Below are positions 1-8,068 of a DNA stretch of 64,000 nucleotides, piece by piece. Below the pieces are notes generated by a model. The model had not been told where the DNA came from. It worked only from the letters and a program-made list of their open reading frames with translations, and did not search any database. A program made the translations under genes and the position numbers. Source of the stretch: Bradyrhizobium retamae (GTDB lineage Bacteria; Pseudomonadota; Alphaproteobacteria; Rhizobiales; Xanthobacteraceae); the NCBI RefSeq assembly GCF_001440415.1, contig NZ_LLYA01000035.1:122079-186078 (forward strand), given 5' to 3'. Position 1 is the first letter of the stretch; each line of letters begins with the position of its first letter.

Positions 1-441
1 CTGCCGGCGAGGCCGAGCCCACCGTGTCGGCATCGAACTGCATGAACTGGCGGAAACGGCCGGGGCCTGGCTTCTCATTGCGATAGACGTAACCCGCGCG
101 GTAGCTGCGATACGGCTTCGGCAGCGCGTCGAAATTCTCCGCCACATAGCGCGCCAGCGGCGCAGTCAGATCGTAGCGCAGCGAGATCCACTGCTCGTCG
201 TCGTCCTGGAACGAGAACACGCCCTCGTTCGGCCGGTCCTGGTCAGGCAGGAATTTGCCCAGCGCGTCGGTAAACTCCATTGCCGGCGTTTCCACCGGCT
301 CGAAACCGTAGCGCTCGTAGACCTCGCGGATTTTCTCGACCATCTGGCGCGTGGCCGCGATCGCGGCCGGACCGCGGTCCTCGAGCCCACGCGGCAGCCG
401 CGCCTTCAGTTTCTGCGGTTTTTTCGCTTTGTCCTTCATGG
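1..441 (-). CDS. hisS: Histidyl-tRNA synthetase, N-terminal part (cut by window edge)
   Basis: Reading the minus strand from the ATG at 441 gives an open frame that runs off the left edge of the window, so only about 147 N-terminal residues are present. HisRS is a class II aminoacyl-tRNA synthetase that charges tRNA-His. The fragment opens with a basic arm, then the [10 protein letters not shown] segment typical of HisRS N-termini, the motif 1 helix ([20 protein letters not shown]), the [13 protein letters not shown] stretch and motif 2 ([18 protein letters not shown]) that contacts ATP and the acceptor end. It lies 71 bp downstream of a branched-chain aminotransferase gene in the same direction. 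A catalytically dead HisRS paralogue, hisZ, occurs at 53.6 kb. Confidence 0.95.
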
Positions 442-512
442 GCAGGTTGGTACCAGCCGGAGCGCGGCCCGGCAACCGTCGCATACCTCCCCTTGTGGGA
501 GAAGGTGGCCAA

Positions 513-1403
513 TCACGCCGCCGCGGCCTTGCCCTTGGACTGCACTTCGGCGCTGTAGTCCGCCATCAACTGCTCGGAGATCTTGCCGGGCGCAAACTTC
601 CAGTTCGCGATCTCGGACACCGGCGTCACTTCGGCGGCAGTGCCGGTGATGAAGCACTCGGTGAAGCCGTCGAGTTCCTCCGGCACGATGCGGCGCTCGA
701 TCACCTCGATGCCGCGGCGCCTGGCGAGGTCGATCGCGGTGGCGCGGGTGATGCCGGCGAGGAAGCAGTCGGCGATCGGCGTGTGGATCTTGCCGTCCTT
801 GACGAAGAAGATGTTGGCGCCGGTGCATTCGGCCACCCGGCCGTGCCAGTCCAGCATCATGGCATCGGCATAGCCGGCGCGCTCCGCTTTGTGCTTAGAG
901 ATGGTGCAGATCATGTAGAGGCCGGATGCTTTGGCCATCGCCGGGATCGTCGCCGGATCGGGCCGCCGGTATTCGGCCACGCACATACGGATGCCCTTCA
1001 ACTTCTCCGCCGGATCGAAATAGCTCTGCCAGTCCCAGGCTGCGATGGCGAGATGGATGGTGTTGGCCGGCGCCGAGACGCCCATCATCTCCGAACCGCG
1101 CCACGCGATCGGGCGCAGATAAGCGTCGGGCAGATTGTTCTTGTCGATCACGAGCTGCTTGGCGGCGTCGATCTCGGCCACCGAATAGGGAATCTCGAAA
1201 TCCAGAATATTGGCCGAGGCCTTCAGCCGCTCGGAATGCTCGGTGCTCTTGAAGACCTTGCCGCCATAGGCGCGCTCGCCCTCGAACACGCAGCTCGCAT
1301 AGTGCAGGCCATGAGTCAGGATGTGAACATTCGCATCAGCCCACGGCACCAGCCTGCCATCGTACCAGATGACGCCATCGATCTTGTCGAACGAAACTCC
1401 CAT
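513..1403 (-). CDS. ilvE: Branched-chain amino acid aminotransferase (IlvE-type, 296 aa)
   Basis: A fold-type IV PLP enzyme that exchanges the amino group between 2-oxoglutarate/glutamate and the valine, leucine and isoleucine keto acids in the cytoplasm. The length of 296 residues is close to the E. coli-type enzyme. Visible signatures are [16 protein letters not shown] near residues 31-46, the PLP lysine at about K158 (AMAKASGLY), and the class-IV block [13 protein letters not shown] followed by [13 protein letters not shown], which binds cofactor phosphate. The start is the ATG at 1403. Together with the next gene it forms an unusual adjacent pair of two BCAT subtypes. Related class-IV enzymes such as D-amino acid transaminase cannot be excluded from sequence alone, but the motifs fit BCAT best. 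Confidence 0.9.
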   Translation of the reverse strand: MGVSFDKIDGVIWYDGRLVPWADANVHILTHGLHYASCVFEGERAYGGKVFKSTEHSERLKASANILDFEIPYSVAEIDAAKQLVIDKNNLPDAYLRPIAWRGSEMMGVSAPANTIHLAIAAWDWQSYFDPAEKLKGIRMCVAEYRRPDPATIPAMAKASGLYMICTISKHKAERAGYADAMMLDWHGRVAECTGANIFFVKDGKIHTPIADCFLAGITRATAIDLARRRGIEVIERRIVPEELDGFTECFITGTAAEVTPVSEIANWKFAPGKISEQLMADYSAEVQSKGKAAAA

Positions 1404-1528
1404 GACCTCCTCCCGGATTGGTGCTTTTCAATGAGCCGCGCATCAGCATCGCGCGACTCGACGCGACGCGCGCTACCAAGCACTTGAAGTGATCTATCGC
1501 TTAAGCGACGGCGTAATTCCGCCGCCGG

Positions 1529-2605
1529 TCACAAGATCTTTCTGATCCAGTCGTGCGGGTCCGCTGCGCGACCGTACTGAATATCGACGAGCTTCTTGCG
1601 CAGCCCCATGGCGACAGGGCCGGCTATGCCGCCATTGATCAGAAAATCGCCGTTCGCCGAACACACTTTTCCGATCGGCGAGATGACGGCCGCGGTGCCG
1701 CAGGCGAACGCCTCTTTCAGCTTTCCGCTGGCGGCATCCGCGCGCCACTGCTCGATGGTGTAGGCTTCCTCGCGCACGACCGTGCCGGAATCCTTCGCCA
1801 GCGCGATGATCGAATCGCGGGTGATGCCCGGCAGGATCGTGCCGAGCGGCGGCGTCGAGAGCGAGCCGTCGTCGAATACGAAGAAGACGTTCATGCCGCC
1901 GAGCTCCTCGATGTAGCGGCGTTCGATCGCGTCGAGGAAAACGACCTGGTCGCAGCCGTGCTCGATGGCCTCGGCCTGCGCGCGCAGGCTCGCGGCGTAA
2001 TTGCCGCCGCATTTGACGGCCCCGGTGCCGCCGATCGCGGCGCGCGTGTAATTCTCCGACACCCAGATCGACACCGGCGCAGGTCCGCCCTTGAAATAGG
2101 AGCCGACCGGCGAGGCGATGACGGCGAAGATGTATTCCGCCGATGGCTTCACGCCGAGGAATATCTCGCTCGCGATCATGAAGGGCCGCAAGTAGAGACT
2201 GCCCTCGCCGCCAGGGATCCAGGCGCTGTCGATGCGCACGATCTGCTCGACCGCTTCGATGAAGATAGCTTCGGGCAGCGGCGCCATGGCCATGCGCTCG
2301 GCCGAACTGTTAAAGCGCCTCGCGTTGGCGTCGGGGCGGAACAGGTTCACGCCGTTGTCGCGCTTGTAGGCCTTGAGGCCTTCGAAAATCTCCTGCGCGT
2401 AGTGCAGGACTGCTGTCGCCGGATCGAGCGGAAAATTCGCCCGGGCCTCGACCCGCGCGTCATGCCAGCCGTTCGCCTGATTGTAGCGGACGATGGCCAT
2501 GTGATCGGTGAAAATCCGGCCGAAGCCCGGGTCCACGAGCTTGGCTGCGCGCTCCCCCTCAGAAGTTGGATTCGCCGCAGGCCGGATTTCGAATTTCAAA
2601 CTCAT
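1529..2605 (-). CDS. Branched-chain amino acid aminotransferase (long BCAT subtype, 358 aa)
   Basis: This second class-IV aminotransferase belongs to the longer BCAT type II subgroup shared with eukaryotes and many actinobacteria and proteobacteria. It catalyses reversible transamination of branched-chain amino acids. Seen directly: LHYAQEIFEGLKAYKRDNG, the PLP lysine in GAVKCGGNYAASL, the RYIEELGGMNVFFVFDDGS block and LPGITRDSIIALAKD. I start it at the ATG at 2605, preceded by an AAAGGGGA Shine-Dalgarno at 2606-2613. A longer frame to 2662 lacks any such site. It reads in the same direction as the IlvE-type gene 125 bp downstream. A candidate promoter for this gene sits next to the divergent marR gene. 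Confidence 0.88.
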   Translation of the reverse strand: MSLKFEIRPAANPTSEGERAAKLVDPGFGRIFTDHMAIVRYNQANGWHDARVEARANFPLDPATAVLHYAQEIFEGLKAYKRDNGVNLFRPDANARRFNSSAERMAMAPLPEAIFIEAVEQIVRIDSAWIPGGEGSLYLRPFMIASEIFLGVKPSAEYIFAVIASPVGSYFKGGPAPVSIWVSENYTRAAIGGTGAVKCGGNYAASLRAQAEAIEHGCDQVVFLDAIERRYIEELGGMNVFFVFDDGSLSTPPLGTILPGITRDSIIALAKDSGTVVREEAYTIEQWRADAASGKLKEAFACGTAAVISPIGKVCSANGDFLINGGIAGPVAMGLRKKLVDIQYGRAADPHDWIRKIL

Positions 2606-2937
2606 TCCCCTTTGCCCTTGCTTCCCGCTATTGGAATTCGGAGCCCATCTTGGCGCCGGCATGCGTCTTCCGGGCCTTCACAGGTCTGGACTTCACCATC
2701 ACCGGCCTTGCGGCCGGCTTCCATCGCCGTCATGTCGGTCGAGGACATGCTTTTGCGGGATGCCGAAGTCCAGTATGTTTGCCGAAATGCCGCTCGACAA
2801 TCGCACGGTAATCCATTTGCGGCCGTTGCCGCCATCACTGGCTTTTTCCGGCTGCCTGACACGTCACCAGGTTCGAAACGACCTAAAGTTTCGTCGTGGC
2901 TGGCAGTTTTGTAACATTGAACCCAAGATATGTCAAC
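2606..2937. other. Divergent intergenic region, BCAT / marR
   Basis: This 332 bp gap separates the minus-strand aminotransferase from the plus-strand marR gene. Its right end holds a minus-strand promoter candidate and a MarR-type palindrome (separate entries). The rest contains only short, overlapping, poorly supported frames, and I see no RNA gene in it. If the candidate promoter is real, the aminotransferase mRNA carries an untranslated leader of roughly 300 nt. Confidence 0.5.
2908..2936 (-). promoter_or_regulatory. Candidate sigma-70 promoter towards the aminotransferase genes
   Basis: On the minus strand TTGACA (2931-2936) is followed after exactly 17 nt by TACAAA (2908-2913), a reasonable -35/-10 pair. 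The -35 box overlaps the inverted repeat at the start of marR. Prediction by eye only. Confidence 0.35.
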
Positions 2938-2948
2938 ATGACTGACAT
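2930..2948. promoter_or_regulatory. Candidate MarR operator overlapping the marR start codon
   Basis: The sequence ATGTCA-N7-TGACAT is an inverted repeat of the size bound by MarR dimers. It covers the proposed marR ATG (2938) and the -35 box of the divergent promoter candidate. That placement would let the MarR protein control both itself and the aminotransferases. This is inference from position and symmetry. Confidence 0.35.
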
Positions 2949-3486
2949 AAATTTCTCAAAGGGCCATGTCGCCTCCGATTCGCAGGAGGCCGCCAGCCCT
3001 GCCCCGCGGGCTGGCGAATTTCGCTGGGACATTATCGAGCTGCTGTTCTTCGCCTATCGCGACTTCGTCGGCGATGCCGACCATGAGCTTGAGGCTTTCG
3101 GGTTCGGCCGCGCCCATCACCGCGTGATGCATTTCGTCTACCGCTACCCCGGCCTCAAGGTCGCCGACCTCCTGGACGTGTTGCGGATCACCAAGCAGTC
3201 GCTTGGCCGGGTGCTCAAGCAGTTGCTCGATGAGGGCTACATTGTCCAGAAGACCGGCAATAACGACCGCCGGCAGCGCCTTCTTTACGCCACCCCGAAG
3301 GGCGAAGCGTTGGTGGCAAAGCTCGCAGGGCTTCAGACCGATCGCATCACCCGCGCGCTCCGGGACATCAATCCCGAAGGCGCCGCCGCGATCAGCGAGT
3401 TCCTGCGCGCGATGATCGATCGCGACGACCCCGACAAGGTGTTGGAGGCGATCTTCGGGATCGGCAGCAAGAAGCCAAGGGAGTGA
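2938..3486 (+). CDS. MarR-family transcriptional regulator (PetP-like)
   Basis: A 182-residue winged helix-turn-helix protein. After a variable N-terminus come the dimerisation helix (WDIIELLFFAYRDFVGDAD), the HTH (LKVADLLDVLRITKQSLGRVLKQLLDEGY) and the wing (NDRRQRLLYATPKGEAL), the usual MarR order. It sits immediately upstream of an OmpR-type response regulator. The same MarR-plus-regulator order is known for petP-petR of Rhodobacter capsulatus, so a PetP-like role is plausible but unproven. I chose the ATG at 2938; a GTG at 2896 would add 14 residues and has no better ribosome site. The start codon lies inside a palindrome, suggesting autoregulation. Confidence 0.85.
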   Translation: MTDINFSKGHVASDSQEAASPAPRAGEFRWDIIELLFFAYRDFVGDADHELEAFGFGRAHHRVMHFVYRYPGLKVADLLDVLRITKQSLGRVLKQLLDEGYIVQKTGNNDRRQRLLYATPKGEALVAKLAGLQTDRITRALRDINPEGAAAISEFLRAMIDRDDPDKVLEAIFGIGSKKPRE

Positions 3487-3488
3487 TC

Positions 3489-4223
3489 GTGCCGCAAGGA
3501 GCAACCATCGCTGCAGCCACCACGCGCGCGCCGCGGCAACTGGCCGATGACGCCCCGCATCTGCTCTTGGTCGACGACGACCGCCGTATCCGCGATCTGT
3601 TGTCGCGGTTTCTGACCGGCGAGGGCTATCGCGTCACCACCGCCTCGAGCGCGAGCGATGCGCGCGCAAAACTGCTCGGCCTGCATTTCGACCTCCTGAT
3701 CCTCGACGTCATGATGCCCGGCGAAACCGGCTTCGACCTGGCGCGATTCATTCGCACCTCCTCCTCGGTGCCGATCATCATGCTGACGGCCCGCCACGAG
3801 GCGGAGGCGCGGATCGAGGGCCTGCAGATCGGCGCCGACGATTATGTGGCGAAGCCGTTCGAGCCGCGCGAGCTGATCTTGAGGATCGGCAATATCCTCA
3901 AGCGCTCTGCGCCGCCGCCGGTGGAGGCGCTGGAGCAGATCGCGTTCGGCCCGTACATTTTCCATCTCGATCGCGGCGAGCTGCGCCAGGGCGACGAGAT
4001 CATTCACCTGACCGACCGCGAGCGCGAAATGCTGCGCATTTTGGCTGCCAGTCCCGGCGAAACGGTGCCGCGCGCGGCGTTGACCGGCGGCGGCACGGTG
4101 AACGAGCGCGCCGTCGACGTGCAGATCAACCGCCTGCGGCGCAAGATCGAGCGCGATCCCGCCAATCCGCTGTTCCTGCAGGCGGCGCGCGGCATCGGCT
4201 ATCGCCTGGTGGCGTCGCCCTGA
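3489..4223 (+). CDS. OmpR/PhoB-family response regulator (PetR-like)
   Basis: A two-component response regulator: an N-terminal receiver domain with acidic pocket (LLLVDDDRRIRD), phospho-acceptor aspartate in LILDVMMPGETG (about residue 73), TAR threonine and VAKPFEP lysine, then an OmpR-type winged helix (LTDREREMLRILA ... VQINRLRRKIERD). I start it at the GTG at 3489, five bases after AAGGGAG. The in-frame GTG at 3483 overlaps the marR stop and lacks a site. It is followed 8 bp later by an EnvZ-type kinase, its obvious partner. With the upstream marR it resembles the petP-petR arrangement; the target genes are not in this window. Confidence 0.92.
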   Translation: MPQGATIAAATTRAPRQLADDAPHLLLVDDDRRIRDLLSRFLTGEGYRVTTASSASDARAKLLGLHFDLLILDVMMPGETGFDLARFIRTSSSVPIIMLTARHEAEARIEGLQIGADDYVAKPFEPRELILRIGNILKRSAPPPVEALEQIAFGPYIFHLDRGELRQGDEIIHLTDREREMLRILAASPGETVPRAALTGGGTVNERAVDVQINRLRRKIERDPANPLFLQAARGIGYRLVASP

Positions 4224-4231
4224 GCCAGCTC

Positions 4232-5617
4232 ATGAGCACGATCGACACCGGCCTGACGTTCATCCGCAACGCGTCGCAACGCGTCTCCAGGGCCAATGGC
4301 TGGATGGGCAACGCGTTCAAGAGCTGGATGCCGACCGGCCTCTACGCCCGCGCGCTCCTGATCATGATCGTTCCGATGGTGATCCTGCAAACGGTCGTGG
4401 CGTTCGTGTTCATGGAGCGGCACTGGAACACGGTGACGCGACGCCTGTCGGCAGCCGTCGTGCAGGACATCGCCAGCCTGATCGATGTCTACAAATTCTA
4501 TCCGCAGGACAAGGACCGCGCGCAATTGCGCCGCGTCGGGCAACGGTTGCAGCTCGTGGTCGATTTTCTTCCCGCCGGCGATCTGCCGCAGCCCGGGCCA
4601 AAACCGTTCTTCTCGCTGCTCGACCAGACCTTGTCGGTGCAGCTCGGTCGCCAGATCGGCCGTCCATTCTGGATCGATACCGTCGGCAAGTCCAATCTGG
4701 TTGAAATCCGCATCCAGCTCGACGATGCCGTGATGCGCGTGTTCGCGCAGCGCAGCGCCGCCTATGCCTCCAATTCGGAGATTTTCATCTTCTGGATGCT
4801 CGGCACATCCTCGATCCTGCTGATCGTCGCAGTGCTGTTCCTGCGCAACCAGATCAGGCCGATCCTGCGGCTGGCGGACGCCGCCGAAAGTTTCGGCAAG
4901 GGGCGCGAGGTGCCGAATTTCCGTCCGCGCGGCGCACGGGAGGTGCGGCAAGCGGCACAGGCATTCCTGGAGATGAAGGCCCGCGTCGAACGCTCGATCG
5001 ATCAGCGCACCGCGATGCTGGCCGGCGTCAGCCACGATTTGCGCACCATCCTGACCCGCTTCAAGCTCGAACTGGCGCTGATCGGCGACAGTCCCGAAGT
5101 CGACGGCATGCGCAAGGACGTCGACGAAATGTCCGGCATGCTCGAGGCGTATCTCGCCTTCGCGCGCGGCGACAGCGGCGAGATCGCGCAGCCGACCGAT
5201 ATGGCGATGGCGCTGGAGGAGTTGCGCAGCGACGCCGAACGCAACGGCCATACCGCAACCGTGACGTTCCACGGCCTGCCGGTGGTGACGGTGAAGCCGG
5301 CCTCGTTCAAGCGCTGCATCGCCAACCTGGTTTCCAATGCGGCGCGCCACGCCAACACGGTCGCCATTACCGGCCACCGCGATCACCGCTATCTGACGGT
5401 GACGGTCGACGACGACGGGCCGGGCATTCCGGTCAACATGCGCGAGGAGGTGTTCAAGCCGTTCCTGCGGCTCGACGATGCCCGCAACCAGGATGAGGGC
5501 GGCACGGGCCTCGGCCTCGCCATTGCCCGCGACATCGCCCGCTCGCACGGCGGCGACATCACGCTCGGCGACAGCCCGATGGGCGGCCTGCGCGCGGCGG
5601 TAAGGGTGCCGGTGTAG
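4232..5617 (+). CDS. EnvZ-type sensor histidine kinase
   Basis: A 461-residue inner-membrane kinase expected to phosphorylate the preceding regulator. Order: cytoplasmic N-terminus, first membrane helix (about residues 38-60), a periplasmic segment of about 125 residues, second helix (EIFIFWMLGTSSILLIVAVLF), HAMP linker, the H-box with phospho-histidine at about H268 (AGVSHDLRTILTRFKLEL), then N box (NLVSNAARH), G1 (DDDGPGIP) and G2 (GGTGLGLAIA). The periplasmic loop has no recognisable sensor fold. The residue after the HDLRT core is isoleucine where EnvZ and most HisKA kinases have proline, a position linked to phosphatase behaviour. Confidence 0.92.
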   Translation: MSTIDTGLTFIRNASQRVSRANGWMGNAFKSWMPTGLYARALLIMIVPMVILQTVVAFVFMERHWNTVTRRLSAAVVQDIASLIDVYKFYPQDKDRAQLRRVGQRLQLVVDFLPAGDLPQPGPKPFFSLLDQTLSVQLGRQIGRPFWIDTVGKSNLVEIRIQLDDAVMRVFAQRSAAYASNSEIFIFWMLGTSSILLIVAVLFLRNQIRPILRLADAAESFGKGREVPNFRPRGAREVRQAAQAFLEMKARVERSIDQRTAMLAGVSHDLRTILTRFKLELALIGDSPEVDGMRKDVDEMSGMLEAYLAFARGDSGEIAQPTDMAMALEELRSDAERNGHTATVTFHGLPVVTVKPASFKRCIANLVSNAARHANTVAITGHRDHRYLTVTVDDDGPGIPVNMREEVFKPFLRLDDARNQDEGGTGLGLAIARDIARSHGGDITLGDSPMGGLRAAVRVPV

Positions 5618-5685
5618 GCAAGGTAGACAGGACGTTGTCGTCGCTGCGTTCGCATGCGTTCGCAGGGACGATAAATTCTGCTTCG

Positions 5686-6228
5686 TTACTTCGCCGGCTG
5701 CTTCGGGATCAGCGCCTTTAGCTTTTGCATGTCCTTGATGTTCATCTTCATGCCGCCAGGCATCATGATGTCGCCGGGCTTCTGGTCGGCCTTGCAGGCG
5801 CCGACCCATTTGGCCTCGATCGTGGAAGTGGAATCGTGCGCGCCGGCCCGGCCACCCTCGCTATGCGAGGTCGATTTCACGGTGTAGGCGGAGTTGAAGT
5901 CACCGGTGATCTCGGCCTTTGATTTGACCGTCACGCCGGCGATGCCGCAGACCGAGTCGGTGACATAGCCGGTCGCCGTCTTCTGGATCTCCTGCTTCGC
6001 GCAGATCTCCTTGGCCACCGGCGACATTGCGGTGCTCATGTCCTTGTCGGTGGTCTCGTCGGTGCATTGGTGCATCGTCATCTCGGATGATGGCCCGCCT
6101 GTACTCACCACCTTCATCTCCCACAGGCCGGCCTTGCGCACCGGCAACTCCACGGCGATAGCGCCGCCTGCCGGCAACAGAGCAAGCACACCAACGGCCG
6201 AACAAGATACAAGAAGCAGTCGTCTCAT
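5686..6228 (-). CDS. Exported DUF3617-family protein
   Basis: A 180-residue secreted protein of unknown function. It has a clear Sec signal (MRRLLLVSCSAVGVLALLPAGGAIA) followed by the DUF3617 pattern: LPVRKAGLWEMKVV at the mature N-terminus and paired cysteines (MHQCTDETTD, KEICAKQ, DSVCGIAG, GACKADQ) that could form disulfides in the periplasm. The C-terminus is Lys/Met-rich. I start it at the ATG at 6228, preceded by CGGGAG; an upstream start at 6300 would bury the signal peptide. It converges with the kinase gene and has no operon partner. Confidence 0.82.
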   Translation of the reverse strand: MRRLLLVSCSAVGVLALLPAGGAIAVELPVRKAGLWEMKVVSTGGPSSEMTMHQCTDETTDKDMSTAMSPVAKEICAKQEIQKTATGYVTDSVCGIAGVTVKSKAEITGDFNSAYTVKSTSHSEGGRAGAHDSTSTIEAKWVGACKADQKPGDIMMPGGMKMNIKDMQKLKALIPKQPAK

Positions 6229-6330
6229 GCGTGGCTCCCGCTGAATTCTTCCAGAGATCGTCATCGCGAAGTGAACACACGCTCCGCGTGGCGAAAACAT
6301 GTCCAGCCGGAAAACAGGTAGGGGCAGCGC

Positions 6331-6636
6331 TCAGTAAAGCGTGCGCAGCGGCCGCTCAGCGGCGCCATAGGGCACCCAGCGGCAGGCAAAGGAAACGTAG
6401 CCGCCGTAATTGGGCTGCACGCCGAGGAATTTCACCACCTTGCCGTAGCGGGCGCAGTGATCGACGGCGAGCTGGCGGGCGTCGGCCTGCATCGCGAGCG
6501 GATAGGCGATGATGCCGCCGGTGTCGTTGCCCTTGAACGGTGGCACCGTGTCGATATCCCACCACTGCGCCTGCGCCGGCGCCGCCGCCAGCATCCCGCC
6601 CATGGCAATCAGGCTCGCGGCCACAATTCTTCGCAT
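6331..6636 (-). CDS. Small exported protein of unknown function (101 aa)
   Basis: A 101-residue protein with an N-terminal signal peptide (MRRIVAASLIAMGGMLAAAPAQAQ, probable cleavage after AQA). The mature part of about 78 residues has two cysteines (DHCARYG, SFACRWVP) likely to be disulfide-bonded and aromatic-rich ends. The ATG at 6636 is preceded by a GGAG six bases upstream; the ATG at 6648 is an alternative. It is divergent from another secreted unknown at 6803. I do not recognise a family. Confidence 0.7.
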   Translation of the reverse strand: MRRIVAASLIAMGGMLAAAPAQAQWWDIDTVPPFKGNDTGGIIAYPLAMQADARQLAVDHCARYGKVVKFLGVQPNYGGYVSFACRWVPYGAAERPLRTLY

Positions 6637-6802
6637 CGCAGACTCCATTTCGCTCGAACCGCACCATAGTGTGCGCCGATGGCCGTGAAAAGAATGCTTG
6701 CGGCACGAGGCGGACTTGGCTGTCAGGTGTTGCCGCGCTGCACTTGACCTTGTCAGGGCTTCGCGGCACCGTCCCGTGCGTTGGCTTACCGGCGGATTCC
6801 CC

Positions 6803-7264
6803 ATGCGCAATTTGTTCAAATCCTTGAGAGCACTCGGTCCGACGGCGGTGGCGCTCGCCCTGCTGGCCTCCAGCCATGCCGCCCAAGCGGCCAATCCCTT
6901 GGAATTGAATTTCTGGCTGTCAGGCCCGCGCTATGACGGCCGCGTTGCCGAATGCGAGCGGGCGCTGTCGACCATCGCGTACCAATTCCGGGAGAAAGAG
7001 GGCAAGTTCTGGAATTCGGCGCTGACGATCACCGGCTTTGGCCGGATCCAGGAAACCGCATTCCGGCCCTGGCAATCCGACAACATTCCGCGCCGTTTTT
7101 GCAGCGGAGATGTGATGCTGAGCGACGGCAAGATGCGCAGCGTGCACTACTCGATCATCGAGGATGGCGGCTTTGCCGGCTTCGGCCAGGGCGTCGAATG
7201 GTGCGTGACCGGGCTTGACCGCAACTGGGCCTACAGCCCCGGCTGCAGGGCCGCACGGCCCTGA
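6803..7264 (+). CDS. Exported protein of unknown function (153 aa)
   Basis: A 153-residue protein with a signal peptide (LRALGPTAVALALLASSHAAQAA) and a mature domain of about 120 residues. Three cysteines are spread through it (AECERA, RRFCSGD, EWCVTG), plus one near the C-terminus (SPGCRAA), consistent with two disulfides. The ATG at 6803 is chosen because it places the signal sequence at the N-terminus. No enzyme motif is visible. It lies between a divergent small secreted protein and a secreted RNase T2, forming a run of exported genes. Function unknown. Confidence 0.75.
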   Translation: MRNLFKSLRALGPTAVALALLASSHAAQAANPLELNFWLSGPRYDGRVAECERALSTIAYQFREKEGKFWNSALTITGFGRIQETAFRPWQSDNIPRRFCSGDVMLSDGKMRSVHYSIIEDGGFAGFGQGVEWCVTGLDRNWAYSPGCRAARP

Positions 7265-7387
7265 TCGCCCTGAAATCCGGCAAGCGATCCGGCTGACTCG
7301 GGCCGATTCTGGGGTTAATCCAATTTTGTTCTTGAAATGTTCTAGCTCCCTGCTAGGCTCCCGGTAGTCGAGTAGAGGGGGCGTTCG

Positions 7388-8068
7388 ATGCACCGGTCCA
7401 TCATTATTTCGCGGCTTCTGATTTCGCTGGCTCTTGCTGTCGTCTTGGCCGGGACAGCGTCCGCGCAGGACCGCCGGCAGAACGCGCCGGGCGAGTTCGA
7501 TTTTTATGTCCTGGCTCTTTCCTGGTCGCCGTCCTTCTGCGAGGCGGCGGCTGAGCGCGGCAATAGCGGGCGATCGCAGACCCAGTGCAGCCGCCCCTAT
7601 TCCTTCGTGGTTCACGGCCTGTGGCCGCAATATGAGCGCGGCTTTCCTGAATATTGCCAGCGGCCCTCGCCGCGGCTCGATCGCAACATCATGACCTCGA
7701 TGCTGGACCTGATGCCGGCGCCCGGCCTGATCTTCAACGAGTGGGACAAGCACGGCACCTGTTCGGGCCTTGGTGCGCGAGCCTATTTCGAGACCACCCG
7801 AAAAGCGCGCGCTGCGGTAAAGATTCCAGAGGAATTCCTGCAATTGTCAGAGCAGAAGACCATCGCCCCTGGCGATCTCGAAGAGGCCTTTATCAAGGTC
7901 AACCCGGGCTTGAGCAGTTCGGCGATTTCGGTGACCTGCTCGAGCCGGCGCCTGAGCGAGGTGCGGGTCTGCCTGAGCAAGGACATGCAATTCCGCGCCT
8001 GCGACGAAATCGACCGCCGCGCCTGCCGGCGTGACGAGGTGGTGATGCCGCCGGTACGGGGCGGCTGA
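7388..8068 (+). CDS. Secreted ribonuclease T2 family protein
   Basis: An exported endoribonuclease of 226 residues. RNase T2 enzymes cut single-stranded RNA through a 2',3'-cyclic phosphate and in bacteria usually act in the periplasm. Both active-site blocks are intact: CAS I FVVHGLWPQY (H76) and CAS II NEWDKHGTCSG (E118, K121, H122). The signal peptide ends near GTASAQ. Cysteine pairs (SFCEAA, TQCSRP, EYCQRP, GTCSG, VTCSSR, VRCVCL-like region) match a disulfide-stabilised fold. It is a single transcription unit ending in a palindrome at 8080. Likely role: scavenging RNA for nucleotides or phosphate. Confidence 0.93.
   Translation: MHRSIIISRLLISLALAVVLAGTASAQDRRQNAPGEFDFYVLALSWSPSFCEAAAERGNSGRSQTQCSRPYSFVVHGLWPQYERGFPEYCQRPSPRLDRNIMTSMLDLMPAPGLIFNEWDKHGTCSGLGARAYFETTRKARAAVKIPEEFLQLSEQKTIAPGDLEEAFIKVNPGLSSSAISVTCSSRRLSEVRVCLSKDMQFRACDEIDRRACRRDEVVMPPVRGG

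Noticed and set aside
2602..2862. Small minus-strand frames (for example a 23-codon basic peptide and an 86-codon frame) upstream of the long aminotransferase
   Set aside because: No convincing ribosome site, no leucine/valine/isoleucine enrichment for an attenuator peptide, and several overlapping alternatives.
1553..2914. A plus-strand open frame of 453 codons opposite the long aminotransferase
   Set aside because: No domain or ribosome site, and the minus-strand BCAT is complete with PLP motifs.
4199..5809. A minus-strand open frame of 536 codons across the sensor kinase gene
   Set aside because: Composition is typical of an antisense shadow; the plus-strand kinase has all motifs.
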